From the NCBI GenBank assembly GCA_027482985.1, contig JAIXVO010000695.1, forward strand, positions 1 through 7,080: a DNA stretch of 7,080 nt. Reading direction: 5' to 3'. This DNA comes from Cyanobacteriota bacterium. Its GTDB lineage: Bacteria; Cyanobacteriota; Cyanobacteriia; Leptolyngbyales; Leptolyngbyaceae. This document shows, piece after piece, positions 1-5,091 of this stretch (position 1 is the first letter of the stretch; the number at the start of each line of letters is the position of its first letter). Under the pieces are notes generated by a model. That model had not been told where the DNA came from. It did not search any database and saw nothing but the letters and a program-made list of their open reading frames with translations. Made by a program: the position numbers and the translations under genes.

Positions 1-359
1 ATGCGGCACAAGTCGGCCTAGCTTCCGTCAACAGTCCCACCCTACTGATTGCCGGCGGCGAAGCGAAAGAAGGCGATGATACCCGTTGGCTGAGCCAAAT
101 TCAGCACCGCGCCGCCACAGTGTTATTGATTGGCAGTGCCGCCCCGCAGTTTGGCGATCGCCTCCAACAAATCGGCTATACGGCTTACGAACGGGTGGAA
201 ACGATGGAACGGGCAATTCAGCGATCGGCCGAATTGGCACCGCAATTGGGCGTGAAGAATGTGTTGCTCTCCCCTGCCTGTGCCAGTTTTGACCAATATC
301 CTAACTTTGAAGTGCGGGGCGATCATTTTCGTCGCCTGTGTTTAGAGTTGGTTGCCTAA
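1..359 (+). CDS. murD: UDP-N-acetylmuramoyl-L-alanine--D-glutamate ligase, C-terminal part (5' truncated)
   Basis: MurD is the cytoplasmic ATP-dependent Mur ligase that adds D-glutamate to UDP-MurNAc-L-Ala in peptidoglycan precursor synthesis. The reading frame is open from base 3 and gives 118 residues before TAA at 357-359, so only the C-terminal domain of a roughly 450-residue enzyme is visible; the start and the ATP-binding central domain lie off the left edge. Recognisable MurD landmarks are A-A-Q-V-G-L near the edge, then [13 protein letters not shown], and near the end the family signature [20 protein letters not shown]. The last of these lies in the C-terminal domain that helps form the substrate site. 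The gene converges on the small membrane-protein gene to its right with only 16 bp between the stop codons, and no hairpin terminator is visible there. Identity is secure; regulation cannot be judged from this fragment. Confidence 0.95.
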   Translation, partial: AAQVGLASVNSPTLLIAGGEAKEGDDTRWLSQIQHRAATVLLIGSAAPQFGDRLQQIGYTAYERVETMERAIQRSAELAPQLGVKNVLLSPACASFDQYPNFEVRGDHFRRLCLELVA

Positions 360-375
360 CCTGACCGACTCCGAA

Positions 376-786
376 TCAACCTTTGGGCGTTGGGGGTTGG
401 GTGGCCGCCTCAATTTCTAACAAGGTCTGCAACACTAGGCGTTTGGCTTCCAGTTTCCAGCCCCGCCGCTGAATCCAAATCGCGATCGCCACCCCCGCGC
501 CAGTCGCCAAAAAATCCAACGGTTGCAACATGGAAATGCCCAATAACATCCCCAGTCCGGCAATGCCCCAAAACGGTAACGCCGCCGCCTGCCGTTGATC
601 CATCAAAATTTTGCTGATGGGATCGGTGGGCAATTCCGCCAGCAACATGTCCTTCACTTGCCGCTGTTCTGCCGCCGACACGGATAACCCAATCTTTTGC
701 CGCAGTTTTTCCAGCTTCCGTGCGTCTGTACTGTATTGGGTCAGTTCATCTTCCGCCATCATAATTAACCGCTCGTACTGTCCCAC
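376..786 (-). CDS. Small two-helix membrane protein of unknown function
   Basis: I do not recognise a characterised family. From the GTG at 786 the product is 136 residues. Residues 1-65 are soluble, charged and probably helical (rich in K, R, E, Q). Two hydrophobic segments follow at about 70-87 and 90-105, separated by a short Q-P-L-D turn, so they probably form a helical hairpin in the membrane. A basic tail (QRRGWKLEAKR) follows, then a polar end with QPPTPKG. The start is chosen because AGGAGG lies exactly 7 nt before the GTG. An in-frame ATG at 807 lies upstream of that Shine-Dalgarno and would add seven residues (MQAGGHG) of low-complexity sequence. Internal ATGs at residues 9 and 10 are also possible but have no matching ribosome site. 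The gene is last in a run after plsC (90 bp gap), so co-transcription is plausible. The product is most likely in the plasma or thylakoid membrane. Confidence 0.8.
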   Translation of the reverse strand: MGQYERLIMMAEDELTQYSTDARKLEKLRQKIGLSVSAAEQRQVKDMLLAELPTDPISKILMDQRQAAALPFWGIAGLGMLLGISMLQPLDFLATGAGVAIAIWIQRRGWKLEAKRLVLQTLLEIEAATQPPTPKG

Positions 787-792
787 GCCATG

Positions 793-799
793 ACCTCCT
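793..799 (-). promoter_or_regulatory. Strong Shine-Dalgarno that selects a GTG start
   Basis: The minus strand reads AGGAGGT, with AGGAGG ending 7 nt before the GTG at 786-784. This is the best ribosome-binding site in the window. It argues for the GTG rather than the upstream ATG at 807, because that ATG would place the Shine-Dalgarno inside the coding sequence. Known: AGGAGG pairs with the 16S rRNA 3' end at 5-9 nt spacing. Inferred: this is the real start. Confidence 0.75.
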
Positions 800-876
800 G
801 CTTGCATCCCCTTATTATCCCAGTGAACGGCAGGCAGGGGGCGAGTCAGTCGGGCATTGATTAAGGAACAATCACC

Positions 877-1548
877 TCATTTCCTAATTTTCTCCAGCCC
901 TTGTAAGATCCCCTGCTCAACCGCTTGAGCAAAGGCCTGAGCCGTCTGCTTTTCATCAGACTTCTGCATCTCATCAACTTGGCGAAATTGCGAGGCATAT
1001 AACGGGGGAGAAATATGAATCGTAATGGCGGCGCGGCGTTGATCATGGGGGTTGTAATGAATCGCGATCGGGACGACGGGAATCGTGTCAGTTCCCAACG
1101 TCGCCTCGGCCTGCAAAATCAGGCGGGCGAAACCAGGTTTCAGCGATCGCACAGGTTGATCTTGAACGATGCCGCCTTCAGGAAATAGCACGACCTTTTT
1201 GCCTGCTTGCAGCAGCGCGATCGCCGTCCGAAAACTCGACACTTGGGGGCGTGCCAAATCCACCGGAAAGGCTCCCAACCGCCGAATGAACCACCCCTGC
1301 ACACCGTCAAACTGATTGGCATTCGTCATAAAGCGCAGCGGCTCCAGACTTAACATCTCCAGAACTACTGGGTCCCACCGACTGAAATGTTTGGGAGCCA
1401 GCACGACAGGCCCATTCACAGGCAAATGCTCGAAGCCTTGAATTTCGATTTGCCGAAAATAAAGACTTAAAAATAACCGATGCCATGGCAACAGCCCATA
1501 GTAGAGCCAGGGTTGCACCCTTCCCAGTGGTAACGCCTGTGGCTCCAT
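877..1548 (-). CDS. plsC: PlsC-family 1-acyl-sn-glycerol-3-phosphate acyltransferase
   Basis: This 223-residue protein belongs to the lysophosphatidic acid acyltransferase family, which moves an acyl chain from acyl-ACP to the sn-2 position of lysophosphatidate to make phosphatidate for membrane lipids. Visible signatures: the catalytic H-x4-D motif as H54-F-S-R-W-D59; the G-x-F-I-R-R block at 85-90; the FPEG phosphate-binding motif at 122-125; and the proline-bearing block IPVVPIAI at 156-163. The usual T-R/S after FPEG is replaced by G-I-V, so the exact acceptor is uncertain. The N-terminus has only a weak hydrophobic stretch (about 14-30), so peripheral membrane association is likely. The ATG lies 6 nt after the TAA of the upstream DUF3370-like gene. 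AAGGAG overlaps that stop, which indicates translational coupling, although its distance to the ATG (2 nt) is unusually short. Cyanobacteria usually carry several PlsC paralogues; which one this is cannot be told here. Confidence 0.88.
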   Translation of the reverse strand: MEPQALPLGRVQPWLYYGLLPWHRLFLSLYFRQIEIQGFEHLPVNGPVVLAPKHFSRWDPVVLEMLSLEPLRFMTNANQFDGVQGWFIRRLGAFPVDLARPQVSSFRTAIALLQAGKKVVLFPEGGIVQDQPVRSLKPGFARLILQAEATLGTDTIPVVPIAIHYNPHDQRRAAITIHISPPLYASQFRQVDEMQKSDEKQTAQAFAQAVEQGILQGLEKIRK

Positions 1549-1554
1549 CGCTCC

Positions 1555-3027
1555 TTACCGCGAAGAAGCCGCACTATCCGGCGGATCAGTCGTGCCCACG
1601 GTCTGCTCCAGGGTCTGCACTGTGAGCACCTGCGGCGGGGTGGAGTCCGGCGGGTAGAGTAAATCCACCTGCACCATCCGCCGAGCATCCCCCGGTAAGG
1701 TGAGCGTCAACAAAGGTTCACCCCGCTGCCCCCGAAATTGCGTCACATGCACAAAGCGCGTTTGCGTATTGCCGCTGTCATCGGTATACCGAATGCGAAC
1801 AGGCCCCCGGAAGAACACCCGATTTTCGGGAGGATTGAAGAACAGCAATCCCCCTTTATTCCGATCCTCTTTCAAGGGGGTTTGAATCGCCAATGTAATC
1901 GTTTGCGGCTGCTTGGTGGGATTGTGCAACGGTAAGGTCAAGCTGTATTGAATCCCGTAGTTCCCATGCGCCTGATAAGCCGTATCGGGGTAACGCGCCA
2001 AGAGTTTGGCACTCTGCACCTGTCCCGTGCCCAAGGTACCCCGGTACAACGTACTTAAGCCATAGGAGAAAGCCCGTCCCCGTTTGGGAATCGTCAGCAC
2101 CTCGCCCCCCGGCTTATCGGTCAATCGCGCTTCCCATTGTGACCCCACGGCAACACCTGCCACGCGCCCATAAAACACCCGCACCACATTCGAACCGGGG
2201 GCTGTCGGCGCAATATCTCGTGGCCCAGCCAAGCCGCCTCGGAAAAGTAAGGTCTGCCATTCTTCCGTTGTGGGTGCCCGTTCACGCCCCTCAATTAAGG
2301 GCGCAAACATCGCCAAACTGGCGGCATATACGGGACCTGAACTGCGCAATCGGAGTAACGTCGATCGCCCATTGGAACCAGGTGCGCCGACAACGGGAAT
2401 CGGCAAGTTATAGAGCATCTGATTCTCGCCCGGTTGCAGCACAATCTCACGGGGGAAAAAGCCCTGCCGCCGCCCCCGCAACATGTCATTCACCACGCGG
2501 CTACCCGGACCTGCGTAAACCGTCCCTAAAGGATCTTCGACATAGGACGGCAGATTAATAAAGAGAGCATCGGGACGAGTACTGTAACTGGCACCCTGCA
2601 AAATCTCGACCCGAATCGGCTGCGAGGTGGGATTGTTCAATAACAAACCGTGAAACAGCGTCCGGGGTTGCCCACTGCGAACCCGCGCAATGTGGTGCGA
2701 AAAAATATCAAACCGCCCTTGAAAGGGGTAATTCAGGTGTGCACTCGGCACCGCTTTCCCAACGGCTGGAAAGGTGGACAGCAAAATCCCTTCTGTTTGC
2801 ACCACCTCTGGACTATTACTGTTCAGCACTGGGACGGTGTCTAATTGCCCAGGCAAGGGGCGCACCTCTTGCGGCTGAAAAATCTCTTGGTTTTGCAGCG
2901 TTTCCGGGGGCGGGAGTGACTCTCGCGGTAATACCAGTTCTTGCGTGGGCACTCTCGTCGGTGCAGCCGCAGGGGGTAAGTTAGGAAAGGCTTGCGCCAA
3001 AGTCACGATGGGGAGAAGCGGTAGCAT
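1555..3027 (-). CDS. Exported DUF3370-like protein of unknown function
   Basis: The 490-residue product resembles the cyanobacterial DUF3370 family as I remember it, in particular the stretch QPQEVRPLPGQLDTVPVLNS (51-70) and the following E-G-I-L-L-S-T-F-P. No biochemical function is known to me. The N-terminus has a short hydrophobic run with an A-Q-A cleavage-like site near residue 13, then a Pro-rich linker (about 14-60), then a long region rich in beta-type sequence (about 60-475) and a polar Thr/Ser/Pro tail. This suggests an exported, beta-rich protein. It contains no cysteine. The signal is unusually short and lacks basic residues. The frame stays open upstream to a TAG near 3097 and that extension includes a Lys and hydrophobic residues, but it offers no ATG, GTG or TTG, so the ATG at 3027 is kept. 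There is no good Shine-Dalgarno. It is first in the minus-strand run and is divergent from the MORN gene. Confidence 0.85.
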   Translation of the reverse strand: MLPLLPIVTLAQAFPNLPPAAAPTRVPTQELVLPRESLPPPETLQNQEIFQPQEVRPLPGQLDTVPVLNSNSPEVVQTEGILLSTFPAVGKAVPSAHLNYPFQGRFDIFSHHIARVRSGQPRTLFHGLLLNNPTSQPIRVEILQGASYSTRPDALFINLPSYVEDPLGTVYAGPGSRVVNDMLRGRRQGFFPREIVLQPGENQMLYNLPIPVVGAPGSNGRSTLLRLRSSGPVYAASLAMFAPLIEGRERAPTTEEWQTLLFRGGLAGPRDIAPTAPGSNVVRVFYGRVAGVAVGSQWEARLTDKPGGEVLTIPKRGRAFSYGLSTLYRGTLGTGQVQSAKLLARYPDTAYQAHGNYGIQYSLTLPLHNPTKQPQTITLAIQTPLKEDRNKGGLLFFNPPENRVFFRGPVRIRYTDDSGNTQTRFVHVTQFRGQRGEPLLTLTLPGDARRMVQVDLLYPPDSTPPQVLTVQTLEQTVGTTDPPDSAASSR

Positions 3028-3109
3028 GGGCAGTTTGAACCAAGCGTTTGAATGGAGTGAGGGAATGAGGGCTAAACAGATCGAGTAGATGATTTTCTAA
3101 CTTCAAAAG

Positions 3110-3138
3110 AATATGTTAAGTCGTTCATCATGTCACAA
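3110..3138 (-). promoter_or_regulatory. Candidate sigma-70 promoter for the DUF3370-plsC run
   Basis: On the minus strand TTGTGA (3138-3133) and CATATT (3115-3110) are separated by 17 nt. Each matches 4 of 6 consensus positions. It would give a leader of roughly 75-80 nt before the ATG at 3027. Spacing is ideal but the boxes are imperfect, so this is only a candidate. Confidence 0.3.
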
Positions 3139-3295
3139 AACGAAACAAACCCAACAGCCATCGTAAATGGAAATGGGAACATAACGTGATCTTCCAGTGT
3201 CATCGGTCGCAAGTCTGAAGCTGGTAGTGAAAGTAGATGTCCCAAGAATGACCCCAATTCGAGCAAGTTCTAGTAAACTAACCTTGCATTAAGTC

Positions 3296-3328
3296 AACAA
3301 TTGTTTTCTTTTGTGAAAGCAACAAAAG
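3296..3328. repeat. Palindrome plus short hairpin upstream of the MORN gene
   Basis: AACAATTGTT at 3296-3305 is a perfect 10-bp palindrome. It is followed at once by CTTTTGT (3308-3314), a 7-nt spacer, and ACAAAAG (3322-3328), a perfect inverted repeat. The pair sits about 60-90 bp before the MORN start, where a regulator-binding site could lie. AT-rich sequence makes short palindromes fairly likely by chance, so function is unproven. Confidence 0.4.
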
Positions 3329-3385
3329 TATTGTGAGTTAAAGCTCCAAACGCTGTATTTTACCTGATTTAACTGCAACTCCCTC

Positions 3386-4231
3386 ATGTTTATGGATCTC
3401 ATGCGACAACCTTCACGGCATCTCCATCAAACCTCGCGCTGGCCTCACACTGCTGCCTGGTGGCAACAGCAAGGTTGGTGGAGCAGCCTTTGGGCGGTGG
3501 CAGGCGCGATCACTCTGGCTAGTGTACCCACATCAACACAAGCAACCACACCCGTTTATATCGCCAGCAATTATTGTGAAGGTAAAGTGCGAGAGGGGCA
3601 GATTCAGGGGCGTGCCAATTGTGAGTTTCCCAGCGGCAATCGGTTCAGCGGCGAACTTCGCAATGGGGTGCGGCAGGGCAATGGGGTGTTTACTTTTGCC
3701 GATGGCACCCGCTGCGAAGGCACCTTTCAAGATGACCTGTTGAATGGGCGGGGCGTGTGTGTGTTTCCGGGGGGGAATCGCTATGAAGGGATGTTTCGCA
3801 ATAACCAACGGCAGGGACAGGGCACCTTCATCTACGCCAGTGGGGTGCGTTGTCAGGGCATCTTTCAAAATGACCTGTTACAGGGAACGGGGGTCTGTAC
3901 TTATCCCAGTGGCAACCGCTATGAGGGCGGGTTTCAGAACAATAAGAAGCAGGGTAGAGGCGTTTTGACGCTGGCCAATGGCACTCGGTGTGAAGGCATC
4001 TTTGATAACGATTGGCTCAACGGATTTGCCGTGTGTACCTATCCCACTGGGATTCGCTATGAAGGCGAGTTTCGGGCGGGTAAGCAAAGCGGACGCGGCA
4101 CTTTTATCACGGCGAATGGCGCTCGCATTGACGGCAATTGGCGGAACGGTCGCTTTGTGGAAAACCGCAGCAATCGGTTGAACCCGATTGAAGTCAACTC
4201 GCCCCTGAGTCCTTCTCTGCGTCCCCGCTAG
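3386..4231 (+). CDS. Exported MORN-repeat protein with alternating aromatic and cysteine repeats
   Basis: The 281-residue product has a Sec-type signal. A polar, partly basic N-region (1-33) precedes a hydrophobic core (about 34-48) and a likely cleavage after T-Q-A53. The mature part consists of 23-residue MORN units (pattern [Y/C]EG-x-F-x4-x-G-x-G). There are eight complete units from residue 64 to about 247 and a degenerate ninth beginning G-A-R-I-D-G. Units alternate. F87, Y133, Y179 and Y225 begin canonical aromatic repeats. C64, C110, C156 and C202 begin repeats where Cys replaces Tyr, each with a second Cys exactly 15 residues later (C79, C125, C171, C217). The tail (about 255-281) is polar. 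MORN proteins form elongated beta-hairpin solenoids and some bind membranes; the role here is unknown. ATGs at 3386, 3392 and 3401 are all possible starts, none with a clear Shine-Dalgarno. The gene is divergent from the DUF3370-like gene. Confidence 0.88.
   Translation: MFMDLMRQPSRHLHQTSRWPHTAAWWQQQGWWSSLWAVAGAITLASVPTSTQATTPVYIASNYCEGKVREGQIQGRANCEFPSGNRFSGELRNGVRQGNGVFTFADGTRCEGTFQDDLLNGRGVCVFPGGNRYEGMFRNNQRQGQGTFIYASGVRCQGIFQNDLLQGTGVCTYPSGNRYEGGFQNNKKQGRGVLTLANGTRCEGIFDNDWLNGFAVCTYPTGIRYEGEFRAGKQSGRGTFITANGARIDGNWRNGRFVENRSNRLNPIEVNSPLSPSLRPR
3575..4126 (+). repeat. Four tandem 138-bp coding repeats (double-MORN units)
   Basis: The MORN gene contains a higher-order repeat of 46 codons (two MORN units) present four times without length change, beginning at the codons for C64, C110, C156 and C202. 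At the protein level each unit runs C-x-G ... C-x-[FY]-P-x-G-x-R-[FY]-x-G ... G-x-R. The fixed length suggests growth by duplication of a two-repeat block rather than of single repeats. Confidence 0.85.
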
Positions 4232-4239
4232 TGTTCAAA

Positions 4240-4287
4240 GGCAGAGGGCAGAGGGCAGAGGGCAGAGGGCAGAGGGCAGAGGGCAGA
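4240..4287 (+). repeat. Heptanucleotide tandem array (GGCAGAG)n
   Basis: The 7-bp unit GGCAGAG is repeated almost seven times, perfectly apart from the last partial copy, which drifts to GGCAGAA. It starts 9 bp after the MORN stop codon. Heptanucleotide tandem repeats (STRR-type) are known from filamentous cyanobacteria; that this array belongs to that class is an inference. It is not a CRISPR, because there are no spacers. Confidence 0.9.
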
Positions 4288-4331
4288 AGATCGAGTTCTC
4301 GTGAGTTTTGCCGTTGAACCCGCATGGACGG

Positions 4332-4392
4332 GTAGGATTATTGCCAGCGCCAAGCACTGAATCGTCAAGGTTTTTCTCCTCTGCCTTCTGCC
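4332..4392 (+). repeat. Dispersed intergenic repeat, copy 1
   Basis: This segment contains CTGAATCGTCAAGGTTTT at 4357-4374, which recurs perfectly as its reverse complement at 5575-5558. The 25 bp to the left also align with the other copy (17 of 25, no gaps). To the right comes a pyrimidine-rich heptamer run, CTCTGCCTTCTGCC (4379-4392), complementary in sense to the array at 4240-4287. Array, spacer and run could therefore fold into a long imperfect hairpin. Confidence 0.7.
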
Positions 4393-4539
4393 TTACTACA
4401 CCAGTCATTGCGTTTCTTTAAGTTTTCCCGGCTCAAGTATTGCTGTTTGTAAGGATTTCTGCCACTTTCACCAATTCATCCTCTAGACTGATTTTCACTT
4501 CTTTCTAGATGTCATTTTGAGAATCGGTTGAGTTTAGAT

Positions 4540-4854
4540 ATGGCAAATTTTTCCTGGCACGATTGTTTAATCATCCTGTCTTTTTTCGCCGCGATCGCGG
4601 GTACTGTCATCCTGACTGTCGATAAAACTCCTGCTAAAGATGACCTGGATGCCGCCGATCAAATGTTGATGCTAATGAGTTTTGTCTACTGGGTAGTGTA
4701 TTGTGTGGCCTTTGCCGCGCAAAAGCTGATCTCTCCTGACTGGGAAATTGCCTTACTGAGTGTGAAATTGACGGGCGTGATTGCCTTTTTGTTAACGGCC
4801 AGTTGTGTCCTGAGTCTGCCTCTCAATCGCTTCTCGGTGCGGCAGACCGAATAA
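4540..4854 (+). CDS. Small three-helix membrane protein of unknown function
   Basis: I do not recognise this 104-residue protein. It has three hydrophobic segments: about 8-27 (C-L-I-I-L-S-F-F), 42-60 (M-L-M-L-M-S-F-V-Y-W-V-V-Y), and 69-92 (I-A-L-L-S-V-K-L...). An acidic loop with D-D-L-D-A-A-D lies between the first two, and the C-terminal tail is short with two Arg. It is probably an integral membrane protein; the charge pattern is too weak to fix topology. The ATG at 4540 is preferred because a GAG lies about 7 nt upstream. A TTG at 4528 would add four residues and cannot be excluded. One HIP1 site lies inside the gene, so it looks native. It stands alone on its strand, bounded by repeat DNA on the left and the MITE-like element on the right. 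The length and compact three-helix make-up favour a real gene, but no function can be assigned. Confidence 0.75.
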   Translation: MANFSWHDCLIILSFFAAIAGTVILTVDKTPAKDDLDAADQMLMLMSFVYWVVYCVAFAAQKLISPDWEIALLSVKLTGVIAFLLTASCVLSLPLNRFSVRQTE

Positions 4855-4859
4855 GCCTA

Positions 4860-4909
4860 GCGCAATTGCGCGATCGCCCGAACTGAGAGTTTTAAGCATT
4901 GGGCGATCG
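4860..4909. repeat. Palindrome and HIP1-based inverted repeat after the three-helix gene
   Basis: GCGCAATTGCGC at 4860-4871 is a perfect 12-bp palindrome beginning 5 bp after the stop codon. It overlaps CGATCGCCC (4871-4879), which pairs with GGGCGATCG (4901-4909) across a 21-nt loop. This could act as a weak transcription end signal, but there is no T-run and HIP1 sequences are self-complementary by nature. Confidence 0.4.
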
Positions 4910-4920
4910 GCATTAAATTC

Positions 4921-5070
4921 AGGCGTTGCTGAAATCGAGAATGAAGCCATTCGATCCGCCCTCACCCTAGCCCTCTCCCAAAAGGAGAGGGAACTAGATC
5001 TCTGGCTCCCTTCTCCTTGGGGAGAAGGGTTGGGGATGAGGGCAATTCATACTGCTATTCAGCAACGCCT
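4921..5070. mobile_element. MITE-like non-autonomous element, 150 bp, intact ends
   Basis: The ends are perfect 13-bp inverted repeats: AGGCGTTGCTGAA at 4921-4933 and its complement at 5058-5070. Similarity continues inward, so 20 of the first 25 bp match. A 10-bp direct repeat flanks both ends. There is no transposase frame, so movement would need one supplied by a related insertion sequence. A duplication of this length falls in the range reported for IS4-type elements, but I cannot assign the family. The interior carries an 86-bp palindromic repeat (4958-5043). The element lies between the stop codons of two convergent genes, so it disrupts neither, and its hairpins may now serve as a two-way transcription end. 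Confidence 0.85.
4958..5043. repeat. Double-hairpin palindromic repeat inside the MITE
   Basis: The outer arms GCCCTCACCC and GGGATGAGGGC are imperfect inverted repeats. Inside are two clean hairpins: CCCTCTCC (4971-4978) with GGAGAGGG (4984-4991), 5-nt loop; and CCCTTCTCC (5008-5016) with GGAGAAGGG (5021-5029), 4-nt loop. Sequences of this CCCTCACCCTAGCCCTCTCC type are very common between genes in cyanobacteria. On either strand the RNA would form stable hairpins. Confidence 0.85.
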
Positions 5071-5091
5071 CATTAAATTCATGGTGGGCGA

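Larger units (their letters stand above)
3028..3385. other. Divergent intergenic region (358 bp), AT-richer than its surroundings
   Basis: This gap separates the start codons of the DUF3370-like gene (minus) and the MORN gene (plus), so it should hold promoters for both. I see a weak sigma-70-like promoter on the minus strand, a 10-bp palindrome, and a 7-bp hairpin closer to the MORN start. A 64-residue minus-strand frame at 3072-3266 has no recognisable domain or ribosome site and I do not call it a gene. No mobile element was seen here. Confidence 0.7.
4232..4539. other. Intergenic region with tandem and dispersed repeats (308 bp)
   Basis: No gene is supported here. The first 60 bp hold the (GGCAGAG)n array. 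At about 4332-4392 lies a dispersed repeat that has an inverted copy in the clpS upstream region. A small 5-bp hairpin (ACCCG at 4318-4322, CGGGT at 4329-4333) lies between them. The remaining ~145 bp before the next gene shows no clear promoter. Confidence 0.65.
4911..5080. repeat. 10-bp target site duplication around the MITE-like element
   Basis: CATTAAATTC occurs at 4911-4920 and again at 5071-5080, exactly abutting the two ends of the terminal inverted repeats. Perfect direct repeats placed this way are the usual footprint of transposase-mediated insertion. Removing the element and one copy would leave a 77-bp gap between the two convergent genes. Confidence 0.88.

Noticed and set aside
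360..375. Two-way terminator between murD and the convergent membrane-protein gene
   Set aside because: Only 16 bp separate the stop codons and no stem or T-run is visible in them.
2139..2558. 139-residue plus-strand frame opposite the DUF3370-like gene
   Set aside because: Antisense shadow with a Pro/His/Arg-rich product and no domain signature.
3028..3097. N-terminal extension of the DUF3370-like protein giving a fuller signal peptide
   Set aside because: The frame is open and encodes plausible residues, but it has no ATG, GTG or TTG before the TAG, so no ordinary start exists.
3072..3266. 64-residue minus-strand frame in the divergent intergenic region
   Set aside because: No recognisable domain, no ribosome site, and it overlaps the probable promoter of the DUF3370-like gene. 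AT-rich spacer easily gives frames of this size.
3533..3868. 111-residue minus-strand frame opposite the MORN gene
   Set aside because: Its apparent internal repeats are simply the antisense image of the 138-bp MORN repeats.
4240..4287. Possible CRISPR array
   Set aside because: The 7-bp units are directly adjacent without spacers, so this is a simple tandem repeat.
4528..4539. TTG start four codons upstream for the three-helix protein
   Set aside because: The ATG at 4540 is the stronger start codon and has a GAG at suitable distance; the extension adds only four residues. It remains possible.
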